Shown piece after piece: positions 20,755 through 32,412 of a stretch of 40,869 bases of DNA. Origin of the DNA: an uncultured Chloroflexota bacterium (GTDB taxonomy: Bacteria; Chloroflexota; UBA11872; UBA12225); the NCBI GenBank assembly GCA_902805635.1, contig CADCTC010000206.1:1-40869 (forward strand), written 5' to 3'. The translations under genes were made by a program, and so were the position numbers. Position 1 is the stretch's first letter, and every line of letters begins with the position of its first letter. The notes under the pieces were generated by a model. It ran no database searches. It had not been told where the DNA came from and worked only from the letters and a program-made list of their open reading frames with translations.

Positions 20755-22796
20755 CGTTGCTGGACCGCCGTCGTACCTGGCGGCCGCTGGCGTTGCCCAT
20801 AGCGCTGTGCGCTGCCTACCTGCTGACACGCCTGGTCAATCTCGGCAGCTTGCCCATGGTGAGTGACGAGGGCACCTACATCACATGGGGTGTGCGGGCG
20901 CTCTACGGCTCAGGTGTTGAGGAGTGGCTCGCTTCGCTTGAAGACGGCAAGCAGCCGCTGCTCGCCTGGCTCATGCCCCCGTTCCTGGCGCTGTTCGAGG
21001 ACCGCCTGATCGCCGGCCGGCTGGTCTCCGTGCTCACCGGACTGGCCAGCCTCACCCTGCTCGTGGTGCTCGGGCGCCGCCTCTTCGGCCACGCCGCCGG
21101 GTGGCTGTCCGGCGCGCTGTACGTCCTGGCGCCGATCGCGCTGGTGCACGACCGCATGGCGCTGTACGACAGCCTGGTTACCACCACCGCCCTGCTGGTG
21201 CTGCTCGCCGCGCTGCGTTGGGCCGAGTGTCCCTCCGCCGGGCGCACCGCGCAGCTGGGCGCCTGCATAGGGTTGGCCCTGCTCACCAAGCTCTCCGCGC
21301 TCTTCTTCGTCGGCCTCGTGCCGCTCGTGATCGCCGCCTGGCGCCTGCGCTCGCTGGCCAACTGGTGGCGACTCTCGCAAGCATTCTTCATCGCGGCGGC
21401 GTGTTATTCGGTGCTCTACCTGAGCCCCATCGTCGACAACCTTCAGGAAGGCAACTTCCAACGCTATTCGCTCACGGCGGGTGAAGCGCTGCGCTTTCCG
21501 TTCGACCTGTGGCTGGCCAACGCCACCTTCGTCACCCTTGCCGCCGGCACGTACCTTGGGCCAGCGTTGGCGCTGGCTTGTGTTGCCGGGCTGTTCCTGG
21601 CAGCGCTGCGAACTGGTCATACCGGCCACGCGGGCCGGGGTGGACTGATCCTTCTCTTGTGGGTCGCCGTGCCGCTCGCCGCGTTCGTCCTGACCGCCAA
21701 GATCATCTACTCGCGGTACATCGTCTTCTGCTTCGTCTGCGCCTTGCCGGCGGCAGCCTACCTACTGGTGGAGGCGTGGCGCCTGAGCGGCCGCGTGAGC
21801 GGCGTGCTGCCGCTGCTGGGCGCCCGGCGTGGCGCACGCGGCCTGGCTGCGGCGGCCGGGGTTGCGCTGGTGGCCTGGCCGGCGGCGCAGTTCGGCGCGG
21901 CGCTGCTGGCGGACCCGCGTTCGGCGCCCTGGATGAACGACCGGCGCTGGATCACCGACCGTTTTCAGTACGTCGAGAGCAACTACGCTGGCTATGGCCT
22001 GCGCGAGATCGTCGACTACCTGGGCGAGCAGGCGCAGCGCAAGCCAGTGGTGGTGCTCACACGCGACGCTACCGGCATGCCGCGCGACGGGGTCACGGCC
22101 TACCTGCTTGAGCAGCCAAGCGTCACGCTGGGCTTTGTGCCCGAGCGAGAGCCGGTGGCGGAGCGCCTGGAACGCCAGGCGACGCGCGCCTTCCTGCTGG
22201 CCAACCAGGGCGCCGATCTCTACTACGTGCTGACCGATGCACCCAACGGCGAGCAGGAGCAGCTCTTCCGCCGGCGCAACCCCGAGATGCGCCTCGTGCT
22301 CGACATTCCAAAGCCCGGCAACCACAGCCGGTTCCAGCTGTACCAGATGCCGTGGGACCGAACCACCGACGACATCTGGCTTGATCCTGCGCCACGTTTT
22401 GGCGGAACCATAGTCCTGCGTGGCTACAACCTCTCCGCGCGCGCCACCCACCCCAGCGGCACCCTGCGCCTGATCCTGTACTGGGAGGCCACTGCCCGCC
22501 CGCCGCGCGACTACAACGTCTTCAACCACGTGGCCGACGCCGGGGGCGCCATCCGCGGGCAGAAGGACGGCCCGCCCGGTGGTGGCCAGCTACCCACCAG
22601 CCGCTGGCGGCCGCGCCAGCTCGTGGCCGATACCCACGAGGTGCAGATCCGCCCCGATGCCCCGCCCGGCGACTACGTCCTCAACACTGGTCTGTACGAT
22701 CTCCAGACGCTGCAGCGGCTGCCCGTTACGCTGCCGGGCGGCGCGCCAGCCGACCACGTCAACCTGGGTCGCGTTTCGGTCTTTCCGGGCTCGTGA
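20751..22796 (+). CDS. Glycosyltransferase family 39-like membrane protein
   Basis: 681 residues if started at GTG 20751, which overlaps the previous stop (GTGA); an in-frame GTG at 20727 is the alternative. After the first helix it has LGSLPMVSDEGTYITWGVRAL, the DE-containing loop typical of GT39/ArnT-like enzymes, followed by DGKQPLLAWLMPPFLAL and about ten helices. From about residue 420 a large soluble extracytoplasmic domain follows, with DRRWITDRFQYVESNYAG and a C-terminal beta-rich stretch (DDIWLDPAPRFGGTIVLRGYN). It probably transfers a sugar from a polyprenyl-phosphate donor to an extracytoplasmic acceptor. It is the third gene of the membrane-glycosylation trio and is followed by 230 bp without a gene. 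Confidence 0.82.
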   Translation: MTLLDRRRTWRPLALPIALCAAYLLTRLVNLGSLPMVSDEGTYITWGVRALYGSGVEEWLASLEDGKQPLLAWLMPPFLALFEDRLIAGRLVSVLTGLASLTLLVVLGRRLFGHAAGWLSGALYVLAPIALVHDRMALYDSLVTTTALLVLLAALRWAECPSAGRTAQLGACIGLALLTKLSALFFVGLVPLVIAAWRLRSLANWWRLSQAFFIAAACYSVLYLSPIVDNLQEGNFQRYSLTAGEALRFPFDLWLANATFVTLAAGTYLGPALALACVAGLFLAALRTGHTGHAGRGGLILLLWVAVPLAAFVLTAKIIYSRYIVFCFVCALPAAAYLLVEAWRLSGRVSGVLPLLGARRGARGLAAAAGVALVAWPAAQFGAALLADPRSAPWMNDRRWITDRFQYVESNYAGYGLREIVDYLGEQAQRKPVVVLTRDATGMPRDGVTAYLLEQPSVTLGFVPEREPVAERLERQATRAFLLANQGADLYYVLTDAPNGEQEQLFRRRNPEMRLVLDIPKPGNHSRFQLYQMPWDRTTDDIWLDPAPRFGGTIVLRGYNLSARATHPSGTLRLILYWEATARPPRDYNVFNHVADAGGAIRGQKDGPPGGGQLPTSRWRPRQLVADTHEVQIRPDAPPGDYVLNTGLYDLQTLQRLPVTLPGGAPADHVNLGRVSVFPGS

Positions 22797-22900
22797 GGAT
22801 CGACGGCAGCAGCGTCCGAGGCGAGCCAGTGGGACTCGTTGACGGCCGTCCTGCATCCGCCGGGTAGGGCGTCGCAGGGCGCTTTCCACCCTCCACGTTG

Positions 22901-22915
22901 GTCACGTCATGTGAC
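22901..22915. promoter_or_regulatory. Perfect palindrome upstream of the LysM/M23 gene
   Basis: GTCAC-GTCAT-GTGAC is a perfect 5-bp inverted repeat around a 5-bp centre, 113 bp before the start of the LysM/M23 gene. It looks like a small operator. The rest of 22797-23027 shows no gene, no riboswitch and only a weak promoter (TAGACA near 22950). Confidence 0.35.
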
Positions 22916-23027
22916 ACGGACGTAGCCCAAGAGTGCCCCAGAGTAGACACTTTGCCGCCGTCCGTGCTACCGTTCTCAACGCAGCGCAAGGCGCCGCACG
23001 AGCAAACCACCGAGTTAGGAGCGCATA

Positions 23028-24470
23028 TTGGGAGTAGTCCTCCTGCGCCCTTCGGGGGCTATGGACGAAGGGGCAGATCGGCTGCCACCTTTCTCCGGCG
23101 CCATCGGAGCGCGCCGGGGTCCCGAAGTACGGGCCCCGAGAGCGAGACCTGAGACAGGGGAACGCAGCGGATCGCTTGCCCGGCCACGGCCGGCACTGCC
23201 TGCCTGGCAGCACAGCGTGACGCGCGGCGGCCGGGCTGCCCTGGCCTCCCTCTTCGCAGTAGCCGACACGGCCCGCGCGGCCGCGGCGCACCCGCTGGCG
23301 TGGCGGCAGTTGCTCGCCGTGAGTCCGGCAACGCTGCTCGCGACGGCGCCGCGCCTCTTGCCGCACGGCCTGGTGCTGGCGGTAGCCGTGGGTGCGGTGC
23401 TCTCCGGCGGCTTTAGCCGGCCCGACGATCCCGTCGCCGCGCTGATGAGCGCCGGCAGCATGGGCGCCGAGCTGGGCCAGGCGTCGGTGGCCGGCCGCTT
23501 TGCGTTCGGATCGCGCACCGGCGAGGTCCAGGTGCGCGACTCACTCGTGCGTCCGGCCGTCTCAACGACGTCTCAGGCGCCTTCCGCGCCTCGCTCCGCC
23601 CCCGCTGCGTACACAGTCCAGCCCGGCGACACCATCTGGGACATCGGCGCGCGCTTCAACGTCGGGTCTTATAGCGTGCTGTGGTCCAACGGGCTGGACG
23701 AAGACGCCATCATCAAGCCCGGACAGGAGCTGTGGGTGCCGCCCGTTCCCGGCACGCTCCACCAGGTCAGGGCCGACGACAACCTGGACGATGTCGCCCG
23801 CAAGTACAACGTCGATCCCGCCGTGATCGTCGACTTCAACCGCCTGCGCCCCGGCGAAGGACTGGTCGCGGACAAGGTGCTGGTCATCCCCGGCGGGCAG
23901 CTGCCCCTCGTGCGCCGGCCGGTTGCCCCGCCACCACCCACGGTCAGCCGTGCCCTGCCCACGCCCGCCCCTGCCCCCGCTCCAGTTGCTGCTCGCCCCG
24001 CGATCCCGGTGCCCGCGCAGCCAGCGCCGCGCACTGCGCCACAGCCGGCCCAGCCACTGCGGCCGGTCCCGCTGCCCGCTCCCGCTCCTGCACCTGCAGC
24101 GCCGGTGCCCACCGGCCGCCTCTCATGGCCGACCCGCGGCGTCATCACCACCTACTTCAGTGGCTGGCACCCCGGCATCGACATCGCCGCCCCGATCGGC
24201 ACGGGAATCGCTGCCGCCGATGGCGGCACCATCACCTTCACCGGCTGGGACAGCACCGGCTACGGCTACCGCGTGGTGATCAGCCACGGCAACGGCTACA
24301 GCACCACCTATAACCATCTGTCGTCTATAGGCGTACGCCCCGGCCAGACCGTCGGCAAGGGCCAGATCATCGCCGCGATGGGCAGCACCGGCCGCTCCAC
24401 CGGCTCACACCTGCACTTCGAGATCCTGCGTAACGGCAGTTTCGTCAACCCGCTGGGCACACTGGGGTAA
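23028..24470 (+). CDS. LysM-M23 cell-wall peptidase
   Basis: 480 residues from TTG 23028, chosen because AGGAG lies 6 nt upstream; ATG 23061 is the alternative. A hydrophobic segment at about 105-128 is the likely membrane anchor. Two LysM domains follow: YTVQPGDTIWDIGARFN (about 194-237) and HQVRADDNLDDVARKYN (about 243-287). A long Pro/Ala linker leads to the LytM/M23 domain (about 365-475), with WHPGIDIAAPIGT (first His and Asp of the zinc site), VISHGNGYSTTYNHL and GSHLHFEI (HxH). It should bind glycan through LysM and cut peptidoglycan peptides. All zinc ligands appear present. Its neighbours are envelope glycosyltransferases upstream and rplI downstream. Confidence 0.92.
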   Translation: MGVVLLRPSGAMDEGADRLPPFSGAIGARRGPEVRAPRARPETGERSGSLARPRPALPAWQHSVTRGGRAALASLFAVADTARAAAAHPLAWRQLLAVSPATLLATAPRLLPHGLVLAVAVGAVLSGGFSRPDDPVAALMSAGSMGAELGQASVAGRFAFGSRTGEVQVRDSLVRPAVSTTSQAPSAPRSAPAAYTVQPGDTIWDIGARFNVGSYSVLWSNGLDEDAIIKPGQELWVPPVPGTLHQVRADDNLDDVARKYNVDPAVIVDFNRLRPGEGLVADKVLVIPGGQLPLVRRPVAPPPPTVSRALPTPAPAPAPVAARPAIPVPAQPAPRTAPQPAQPLRPVPLPAPAPAPAAPVPTGRLSWPTRGVITTYFSGWHPGIDIAAPIGTGIAAADGGTITFTGWDSTGYGYRVVISHGNGYSTTYNHLSSIGVRPGQTVGKGQIIAAMGSTGRSTGSHLHFEILRNGSFVNPLGTLG

Positions 24471-24528
24471 CACGCGTGTAGAGCCAGGGTGTCCGGCGTC
24501 CGATGGGGCGGCGGGGCGGGCACCCTGA

Positions 24529-24534
24529 TACACT
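24529..24534 (+). promoter_or_regulatory. Possible extended -10 box for rplI
   Basis: TG-A-TACACT (TACACT at 24529-24534) resembles an extended -10 element 32 nt before the rplI start. The -35 region is G-rich and not recognisable. A CAGGGTG/CACCCTG inverted repeat (24484-24490 and 24520-24526) brackets the intervening sequence. Confidence 0.3.
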
Positions 24535-24566
24535 CTCCCGATTCTGTCGAGAGAGCACATCAACAC

Positions 24567-25058
24567 GTGAAAGTAATCCTCCTAAAAGACGTCGATACCC
24601 TGGGACGCACCGGCGACGTCAAAGACGTGGCGCCCGGCTACGCTCGTAACTTCCTGCTGCGCCGCGCGCTGGCCACTCCCGCGACCGCGGGTTCGCTCAA
24701 GCAGATCGACCTGCTCAAGCAGCGTCGTGCCAAGGAAGACGTGCGCCGCATGACCGAAACGCAGTCGCTCGCCGAGCGGATTGGCCAGCTGCAGGTCACC
24801 ATCTCCGCGCGCGCGGGCGCCGAAGGCCGTCTCTTCGGCTCGGTCACGAACTCCGACGTTGCAGCCGCGTTGAAAGAGCAGCACGGCATCGAGATCGACC
24901 GCCGCGACGTAGCGCTGGACGAGTCCATCCGCACGCTCGGAGACCACACCGTGGACATTCGCTTTAGCGGCCAGGTCCACGCACAGCTCCGTGTGGCAGT
25001 GGTGGACGAAGCCGGCGCAGTCGCGCCCGCCGGTGCCGCCGCCGCCGCAACTGCCTAG
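24567..25058 (+). CDS. rplI: 50S ribosomal protein L9
   Basis: 163 residues from GTG 24567, the start that gives the universal N-terminus MKVILLKDVDTLGRTGDVKDVAPGYARNFLL (seen in the first 31 residues). The N-terminal RNA-binding domain (1-50), the long connecting helix (LKQRRAKEDVRRMTETQSL) and the C-terminal domain (GRLFGSVTNSDVAAALKEQ, HTVDIRFSGQVHAQLRV) are complete. An Ala-rich tail of about 15 residues is added. L9 binds 23S rRNA near the L1 stalk. It is followed by dnaB, a conserved neighbour pair in bacteria, though rpsF, ssb and rpsR are not upstream here. Confidence 0.96.
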   Translation: MKVILLKDVDTLGRTGDVKDVAPGYARNFLLRRALATPATAGSLKQIDLLKQRRAKEDVRRMTETQSLAERIGQLQVTISARAGAEGRLFGSVTNSDVAAALKEQHGIEIDRRDVALDESIRTLGDHTVDIRFSGQVHAQLRVAVVDEAGAVAPAGAAAAATA

Positions 25059-25124
25059 CTCGTCTCTACTACCACCGCGCGACTGATCCGTCCCGGTTCA
25101 GTCGCGCAGGTTCACCTGAGCCCT

Positions 25125-25182
25125 CCTCTCCCCTTGTGGGCGAGGTGGAAGCCCATGCGCTGCATGGACAGCAGGGGAGAGG
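25125..25182. repeat. Two-tier palindrome between rplI and dnaB
   Basis: CCTCTCCCCT (25125-25134) and AGGGGAGAGG (25173-25182) form a 10-bp outer stem; inside it CCATGC and GCATGG form a small second hairpin. It resembles the palindrome at 11975-11996 in its outer arms. It could act as an attenuating or stabilising hairpin between the two genes; there is no T-tract, so it is not a standard terminator. Confidence 0.65.
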
Positions 25183-25222
25183 GGCGTCACGCAGGTCGCG
25201 GTGGCGGACACCGGAGTGTTCC

Positions 25223-26557
25223 ATGTCCGAAGAGCGCCTGCCGCCGCAAAACGTCGAGGCCGAGCAATCGGTCCTCGGCAGCATCCTGATCGACCGGGAC
25301 GCCATCGTCCGCATCGCGGGATTCCTGCTGCCCGAGGACTTCTACCGCGAGGCGCACCGCACCGTCTACAAAGCCGCCCTCGATCTCTTCGAGCGGCGCG
25401 AGCCGGCCGACTTCGTCCTACTGTGCGACGAGCTTGAACGGCGCGGCCGCCTGGAGCAGGTGGGCGGCCCCGCCTACCTCACGTCACTCATCAATATGGT
25501 GCCCACGGCGGTCAACGTCGAGTACTACGGGCACGTCGTGGAGCGCTGCGCCGCCCTGCGCCGCCTCATCACCGCCGGCGGTCAGATCGCCGGAGTCGCG
25601 TACGACTACCAGCACGACGCCGAGTTGGCGGTGGACAAAGCCGAGCAGGTGCTGTTCGCCCTTACGCAGCGCCGGCGCACGCGCGAGTTTGTCGAGATCA
25701 AGGAGATCCTGGAGAACTACTTCGACCAGATCGACTACATCCACCAGCACCGCGGCCAGACGTTCGGCGTGCCGACCGGCTTTACCAAACTCGATGGCCT
25801 CACCGGCGGTCTCCAGAAGTCCGACCTCATCATCCTCGCGGCCCGGCCGGGCATGGGCAAGACGTCGTTCGCGCTGAACATGGCCACGCACGCCGCGCTC
25901 AAGAACCACATCCCGGTGGGCATCTTCTCATTGGAGATGAGCAAGGACCAGCTGGTCCAGCGTCTGATCTGCTCCCAGGCCGAGATCGATTCGCACCGGT
26001 TGCGCACCGGCTTCATCGAAGAAGGCGAGTGGGCCAAGATCGCGCAGGCCATTGGCGAGCTTTCCGAGGCCCCGATCTACATCGACGACACCCCCGGCAT
26101 CTCGGTCATGGAGCTGCGCACCAAGGCGCGCCGCCTCCAGGCCGAGCACGACCTCGGCTTCGTGATCGTGGACTACCTCCAGCTGATGCAGGGTCGCCGC
26201 ACCGAGAACCGCGTCCAGGAAGTCTCGGATATCTCACGCTCACTGAAGGAGCTTGCCCGCGAGCTGAACGTCCCGGTCCTAGCCGCGTCCCAGCTCAACC
26301 GTTCCGTCGAGCAGCGCCCCCAGCACCGTCCCCAGCTCTCGGACTTGAGAGAATCCGGGTCTATTGAGCAGGACGCCGATATCGTCATGTTCATCAACCG
26401 CGAAGAGCTCTACGACCCGGAGACGACGCGCAAGGGGGTCGCCGACGTGATCATCGCCAAGCACCGCAACGGCCCCACGGCTGATATCGAGCTTGCCTTC
26501 GTCAACAGTCAGACCAAGTTCGCCAACCTCGAGACTCGCTTCGCGGCCGTTCGCTAG
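25223..26557 (+). CDS. dnaB: Replicative DNA helicase DnaB
   Basis: 444 residues from ATG 25223 (MSEERLPPQNVEAEQSVLG), with CGGAG 7 nt upstream. The N-terminal helical domain (about 10-110) carries VLGSILIDRDAI and DFYREAHRTVY. A linker leads to the RecA-like motor, with TGFTKLDGLTGGLQ, Walker A AARPGMGKTSFA (206-217), the SLEMS motif, Walker B FVIVDYLQLMQG, and QLNRSVEQRP and LRESGSIEQDAD near the end. No intein is present. It unwinds DNA ahead of the replication fork as a hexamer. Confidence 0.97.
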   Translation: MSEERLPPQNVEAEQSVLGSILIDRDAIVRIAGFLLPEDFYREAHRTVYKAALDLFERREPADFVLLCDELERRGRLEQVGGPAYLTSLINMVPTAVNVEYYGHVVERCAALRRLITAGGQIAGVAYDYQHDAELAVDKAEQVLFALTQRRRTREFVEIKEILENYFDQIDYIHQHRGQTFGVPTGFTKLDGLTGGLQKSDLIILAARPGMGKTSFALNMATHAALKNHIPVGIFSLEMSKDQLVQRLICSQAEIDSHRLRTGFIEEGEWAKIAQAIGELSEAPIYIDDTPGISVMELRTKARRLQAEHDLGFVIVDYLQLMQGRRTENRVQEVSDISRSLKELARELNVPVLAASQLNRSVEQRPQHRPQLSDLRESGSIEQDADIVMFINREELYDPETTRKGVADVIIAKHRNGPTADIELAFVNSQTKFANLETRFAAVR

Positions 26558-26615
26558 CTGCGCCGCAGCAATTGACCGGCTGTCGCCCGCCCATCCGGCA
26601 CACTCACGTCTGCAC

Positions 26616-27767
26616 GTGAGCCAGGAACCAGTCAGCGTCATCATCTTCTATGGCGATCACGCCGCGAGCGCCCCGGAGCGGCTCGTCTCCGGCGCCTGCG
26701 CCGCGGCCGCGCGGGACATGGTGGACCTGGCGCTGGAGTGCCCGCTGGTAGACCGAGTCATCGTCGCCACAAACGCCGGTGCGTTCGGGGACGAGCTCTC
26801 GACGGTGGACCGCGTCGTGGTCGAGCGCGACCCGCCTGGTGAACCGTTCCGTTTTGGAAAGTTCCTCCTCCACACTATCCAGCAGCATGGCATTCAGCGA
26901 CCGCTGTACTTTGGCGCTGGCGCGGCACCACTGCTCCGTCCTGAGAGCCTGCATGCGTTGTGCCGGCGCTTGAGCGCCGCCGAGCGCACCGTCGTGACGA
27001 ACAACCGTGGGTCCGCCGACTTCTATGGCATCACGGAGCCCGCAGCCCTAAGGCGGATTCCACTACCGGATACTCAGGACAATAGCGTCCCCTACTTGCT
27101 GTCGCGCCCCGGGGTCGGGCTCACGGCTGACGTACTGGAACCGGCGATTGAGAACAGCCTCGACATCGATACGCCAACCGATCTTGCATGCCTCGCCGTG
27201 CAGAGCGGCCTCAGACCGCATCTGCGGGCGTATCTAGAAGCACATCTGCCCGACACTTCTCGCATCCAGGTCGCCATGCCGCTCCTGCTGCAGGAGCGCA
27301 CCCAGGTGACACTGATCGGCCGTGTCGATACGCAGTTGTGGGGCAAGCGTCCTTCAGATATTCCTGGCCCCAAGCGCATCTTTGCCGAAGAGCGCAGCAT
27401 GAAGTCCTTTGGTCGTGACGCGCCCGGCAAAGCCAAGACACTCGTCGGTGATCTCTACCTTGCGCTCGGCCCGACTCGCTTCTTCGCACGACTCGCCGAG
27501 TACTCGGACGTCGTGCTCTTCGACACGCGTGCTCTGTTTTTCCATTTGGGACTCGACCTCAGTGTGAACGATCGCTTTGCCAGCGACCTCGGCGATTTCG
27601 ATGCCATCACTGACCCGATCGCCCGAGAATTCACCCAGGCAGCCAATGAATGCGCCGTCCCCGTCATTCTCGGCGGGCACAACATCGTCTCCGGGGCGCT
27701 GTGGGCCCTCGTCCAGGAAGCGTGGGACCGCGCCGACGCCGGCTTGCTCACGCCAAACGTGAGCTGA
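26616..27767 (+). CDS. Unrecognised protein with NTP-transferase-like N-terminal half
   Basis: 383 residues from GTG 26616; no ribosome site decides the start. The first 200 residues resemble a MobA/CofC-type nucleotidyltransferase fold: DMVDLALECPLVDRVIVAT, GAGAAPLLRPESL where such enzymes hold the nucleotide, and NSLDIDTPTDLACLAV, close to the DIDTPEDL ending of that fold. The glycine-rich NTP loop at the very N-terminus is not typical, as VIIFYGDHAASAPE stands there instead. The second half (from about 225) has a distinct conserved look, GPKRIFAEERSMKSFG, EYSDVVLFDTRALF and VILGGHNIVSGALWALV, that I do not recognise. Codon use is slightly less GC-extreme than in its neighbours. Function unknown; a nucleotide-sugar or cofactor role is only a guess. 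Confidence 0.65.
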   Translation: MSQEPVSVIIFYGDHAASAPERLVSGACAAAARDMVDLALECPLVDRVIVATNAGAFGDELSTVDRVVVERDPPGEPFRFGKFLLHTIQQHGIQRPLYFGAGAAPLLRPESLHALCRRLSAAERTVVTNNRGSADFYGITEPAALRRIPLPDTQDNSVPYLLSRPGVGLTADVLEPAIENSLDIDTPTDLACLAVQSGLRPHLRAYLEAHLPDTSRIQVAMPLLLQERTQVTLIGRVDTQLWGKRPSDIPGPKRIFAEERSMKSFGRDAPGKAKTLVGDLYLALGPTRFFARLAEYSDVVLFDTRALFFHLGLDLSVNDRFASDLGDFDAITDPIAREFTQAANECAVPVILGGHNIVSGALWALVQEAWDRADAGLLTPNVS

Positions 27768-27778
27768 CATGCTCCCCT

Positions 27779-27839
27779 AGAGAGCCATGCTCGCGCGCTG
27801 GCTATTCTCGCTCACCTGGCTTGCTGCCCGGCTCTCTGT
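27779..27839. repeat. Inverted repeat in dnaB-side/secA intergenic gap
   Basis: AGAGAGCC (27779-27786) and GGCTCTCT (27832-27839) are perfect reverse complements around a 45-nt loop. The gap 27768-28027 holds no gene that I can support. It may be a weak end-of-transcript structure. Confidence 0.35.
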
Positions 27840-27995
27840 TATATGGGCAGGGAATACGAGTCGGGGTGAGGTCCGTTCCGCGTACACTTTGCGTGGGACC
27901 ATCTGGTCTGCGGCCGCGCGTCCTCGCGTCAATGCTTTGGTGGCCGCGCTTGTGCAGTGATCTTGCCTATGGCGAGACGCCTGCACTCCCGTACC

Positions 27996-28001
27996 GATAA
28001 T
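27996..28001 (+). promoter_or_regulatory. Possible -10 box for secA
   Basis: GATAAT (five of six matches) lies 26 nt before the secA ATG. No good -35 is seen. The leader that follows contains GCAACTG twice in tandem (28004-28017), just before the start codon. Confidence 0.35.
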
Positions 28002-28027
28002 TAGCAACTGGCAACTGGAAACTCAAC

Positions 28028-31078
<3,051 letters not shown>

Positions 31079-31143
31079 CGCCAGCTGCATACTTCCGTTC
31101 GGGGCGTGCAGCACCGCTCCGCTATCGGCGACACTCAGCCACC

Positions 31144-31168
31144 GTCATCCTGAGCGCAGCGAAGGATC
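31144..31168 (+). repeat. Dispersed-repeat half-element in front of prfB
   Basis: A 25-bp stretch beginning GTCATCCTGAGCGCAGC and ending GAAGGATC contains an ATCCT/AGGAT dyad. From memory, this sequence recurs as an intergenic repeat in many high-GC genomes. Its AAGGA (31162-31166) lies 11 nt before the prfB ATG and may act as the ribosome binding site. Confidence 0.5.
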
Positions 31169-31177
31169 CGTCTTCCC

Positions 31178-32306
31178 ATGACCACCAGCATCATTCCCGT
31201 CGACCTCAAGGCTCAGCTGACCGCGCTCAGTCAGCGCATCAACACCTACAAGGAGCGTCTTTGACGTCGACGGCAAACAGCGTGAGATCGACCGCCTGGA
31301 GGCACTGACCCAGGCTCCTGAGTTCTGGAGCGACGCCCAGGAAGCGCAGCACACCATGCGCCAGCTCAACCAGCTGCGCGCCTCCACCGCCGCCTGGACC
31401 GAGATGGGCCGCCACGCGGCCGACCTGATCGAGCTGCTCGAGCTGGCCGAGGCAGAGGATGACGATGCTACCCGCCAGGAAGTCTCCGGCGAGGCGGAGC
31501 GGCTCACCGCGCGCCTAGACGAAATGGAGTTCCAGCTCGCGCTGGGCGGCGAGTACGACGCCAACGACGCCCTCATTTCGATCCACGCCAGCGAAGGCGG
31601 CACCGAGTCCCAGGACTGGGCGGAGATGCTGCTGCGCATGTACTTGCGCTGGGCCGAGAAGAGCGGGCGCAAGTCGGAGATCCTGGATCTCACCCACGGC
31701 GAAGAGGCCGGCATCAAGAGCGCCACTATCCAGGTGCAGGGCGACTACGCCTACGGCTACCTGCGCGGCGAGCGCGGCGGCCACCGCCTGGTCCGCATCT
31801 CACCCTACGACTCGGCCAAGCGCCGCCACACGTCATTCGCGCTGGTCGAGGTGATGCCCGTCGTCGAGCGCGACGTCGATGTCGAGATCCGCCCGGAGGA
31901 CATCCAGATGGACGTCTACCGCTCGTCTGGCGCCGGTGGCCAGCACGTCAACAAGACCTCGTCCGCCGTGCGCCTGACCCACGTCCCCAGCGGGATCGTC
32001 GCCACTTGCCAGAACGAGCGTTCGCAGACTCAGAATCGTGAGGTCGCTATGCGCATCCTGTGCTCCCGGCTGCTGGAAGTCCAGCTACGCGAGCAAGAAG
32101 AGGAGCAGCGTCGCCTAAAGGGCGAGCACACCGGCGCCGGCTTCGGTAACTCGATCCGCTCCTACGTTTTGCACCCCTACAACATGGTCAAGGACAACCG
32201 GACCAGCCAGGAGACCAGCAACACCCAGACCGTGTTGGACGGTGACCTGGACGAGTTCATGCGCGCCTACCTGCACAGCCAGATCGGCATAGTGGCAGGG
32301 CCGTAG
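31178..32306 (+). CDS. prfB: Peptide chain release factor 2 (programmed +1 frameshift)
   Basis: The zero frame runs from ATG 31178 for 28 codons to TGA 31262-31264; the rest is in the +1 frame (join 31178..31261, 31263..32306), giving about 375 residues. The site has AGGAG, three bases, then CTT TGA C, the classical prfB autoregulatory frameshift, so this is not a pseudogene. The protein has IHASEGGTESQDWAEML, the catalytic SGAGGQHVNKTSSAVRL and TQNREVAM. The codon-recognition tripeptide reads SPY (in VRISPYDSAKRRHTSFA) where SPF is usual. It ends translation at UGA and UAA; scarce RF2 raises frameshifting and restores its own level. It lies 99 bp after secA and before ftsE. Confidence 0.96.
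31250..31265 (+). promoter_or_regulatory. prfB programmed frameshift site
   Basis: AAGGAG (31250-31255), CGT, CTT (31259-31261) and TGA-C (31262-31265). The internal Shine-Dalgarno lies three bases from the slippery CTT, as in the well-studied RF2 gene, and pushes the ribosome one base forward when the UGA is slow to be read. Confidence 0.95.
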
Positions 32307-32342
32307 CGCCGGGACAGGGGTAGACTCTCGCTCTCAACAACG

Positions 32343-32396
32343 CCGTTCGTGGTGAGCCTGTCGAACCACGCCCTTCGACAAGCTCAGGGCCAACGG
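32343..32396. repeat. Imperfect long palindrome between prfB and ftsE
   Basis: A 54-bp element from CCGTTCG to CAACGG. Its left arm (32343 on, containing GAGCCTGTCGAA) and right arm (containing TTCGACAAGCTCAGGG) are imperfect reverse complements over about 23 bp. The right arm is, from memory, a common dispersed intergenic repeat in GC-rich bacteria. It ends 16 bp before the ftsE start. Confidence 0.7.
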
Positions 32397-32412
32397 CCGC
32401 TGACCCGGCCAT

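Noticed and set aside
22797-23027. Second c-di-AMP riboswitch before the LysM/M23 peptidase
   Set aside because: Such genes are common targets, but none of the ydaO conserved blocks is present.
31262-31264. In-frame stop near the start of prfB as a sign of a pseudogene
   Set aside because: It is the known programmed +1 frameshift (AGGAG-CGT-CTT-TGA-C).
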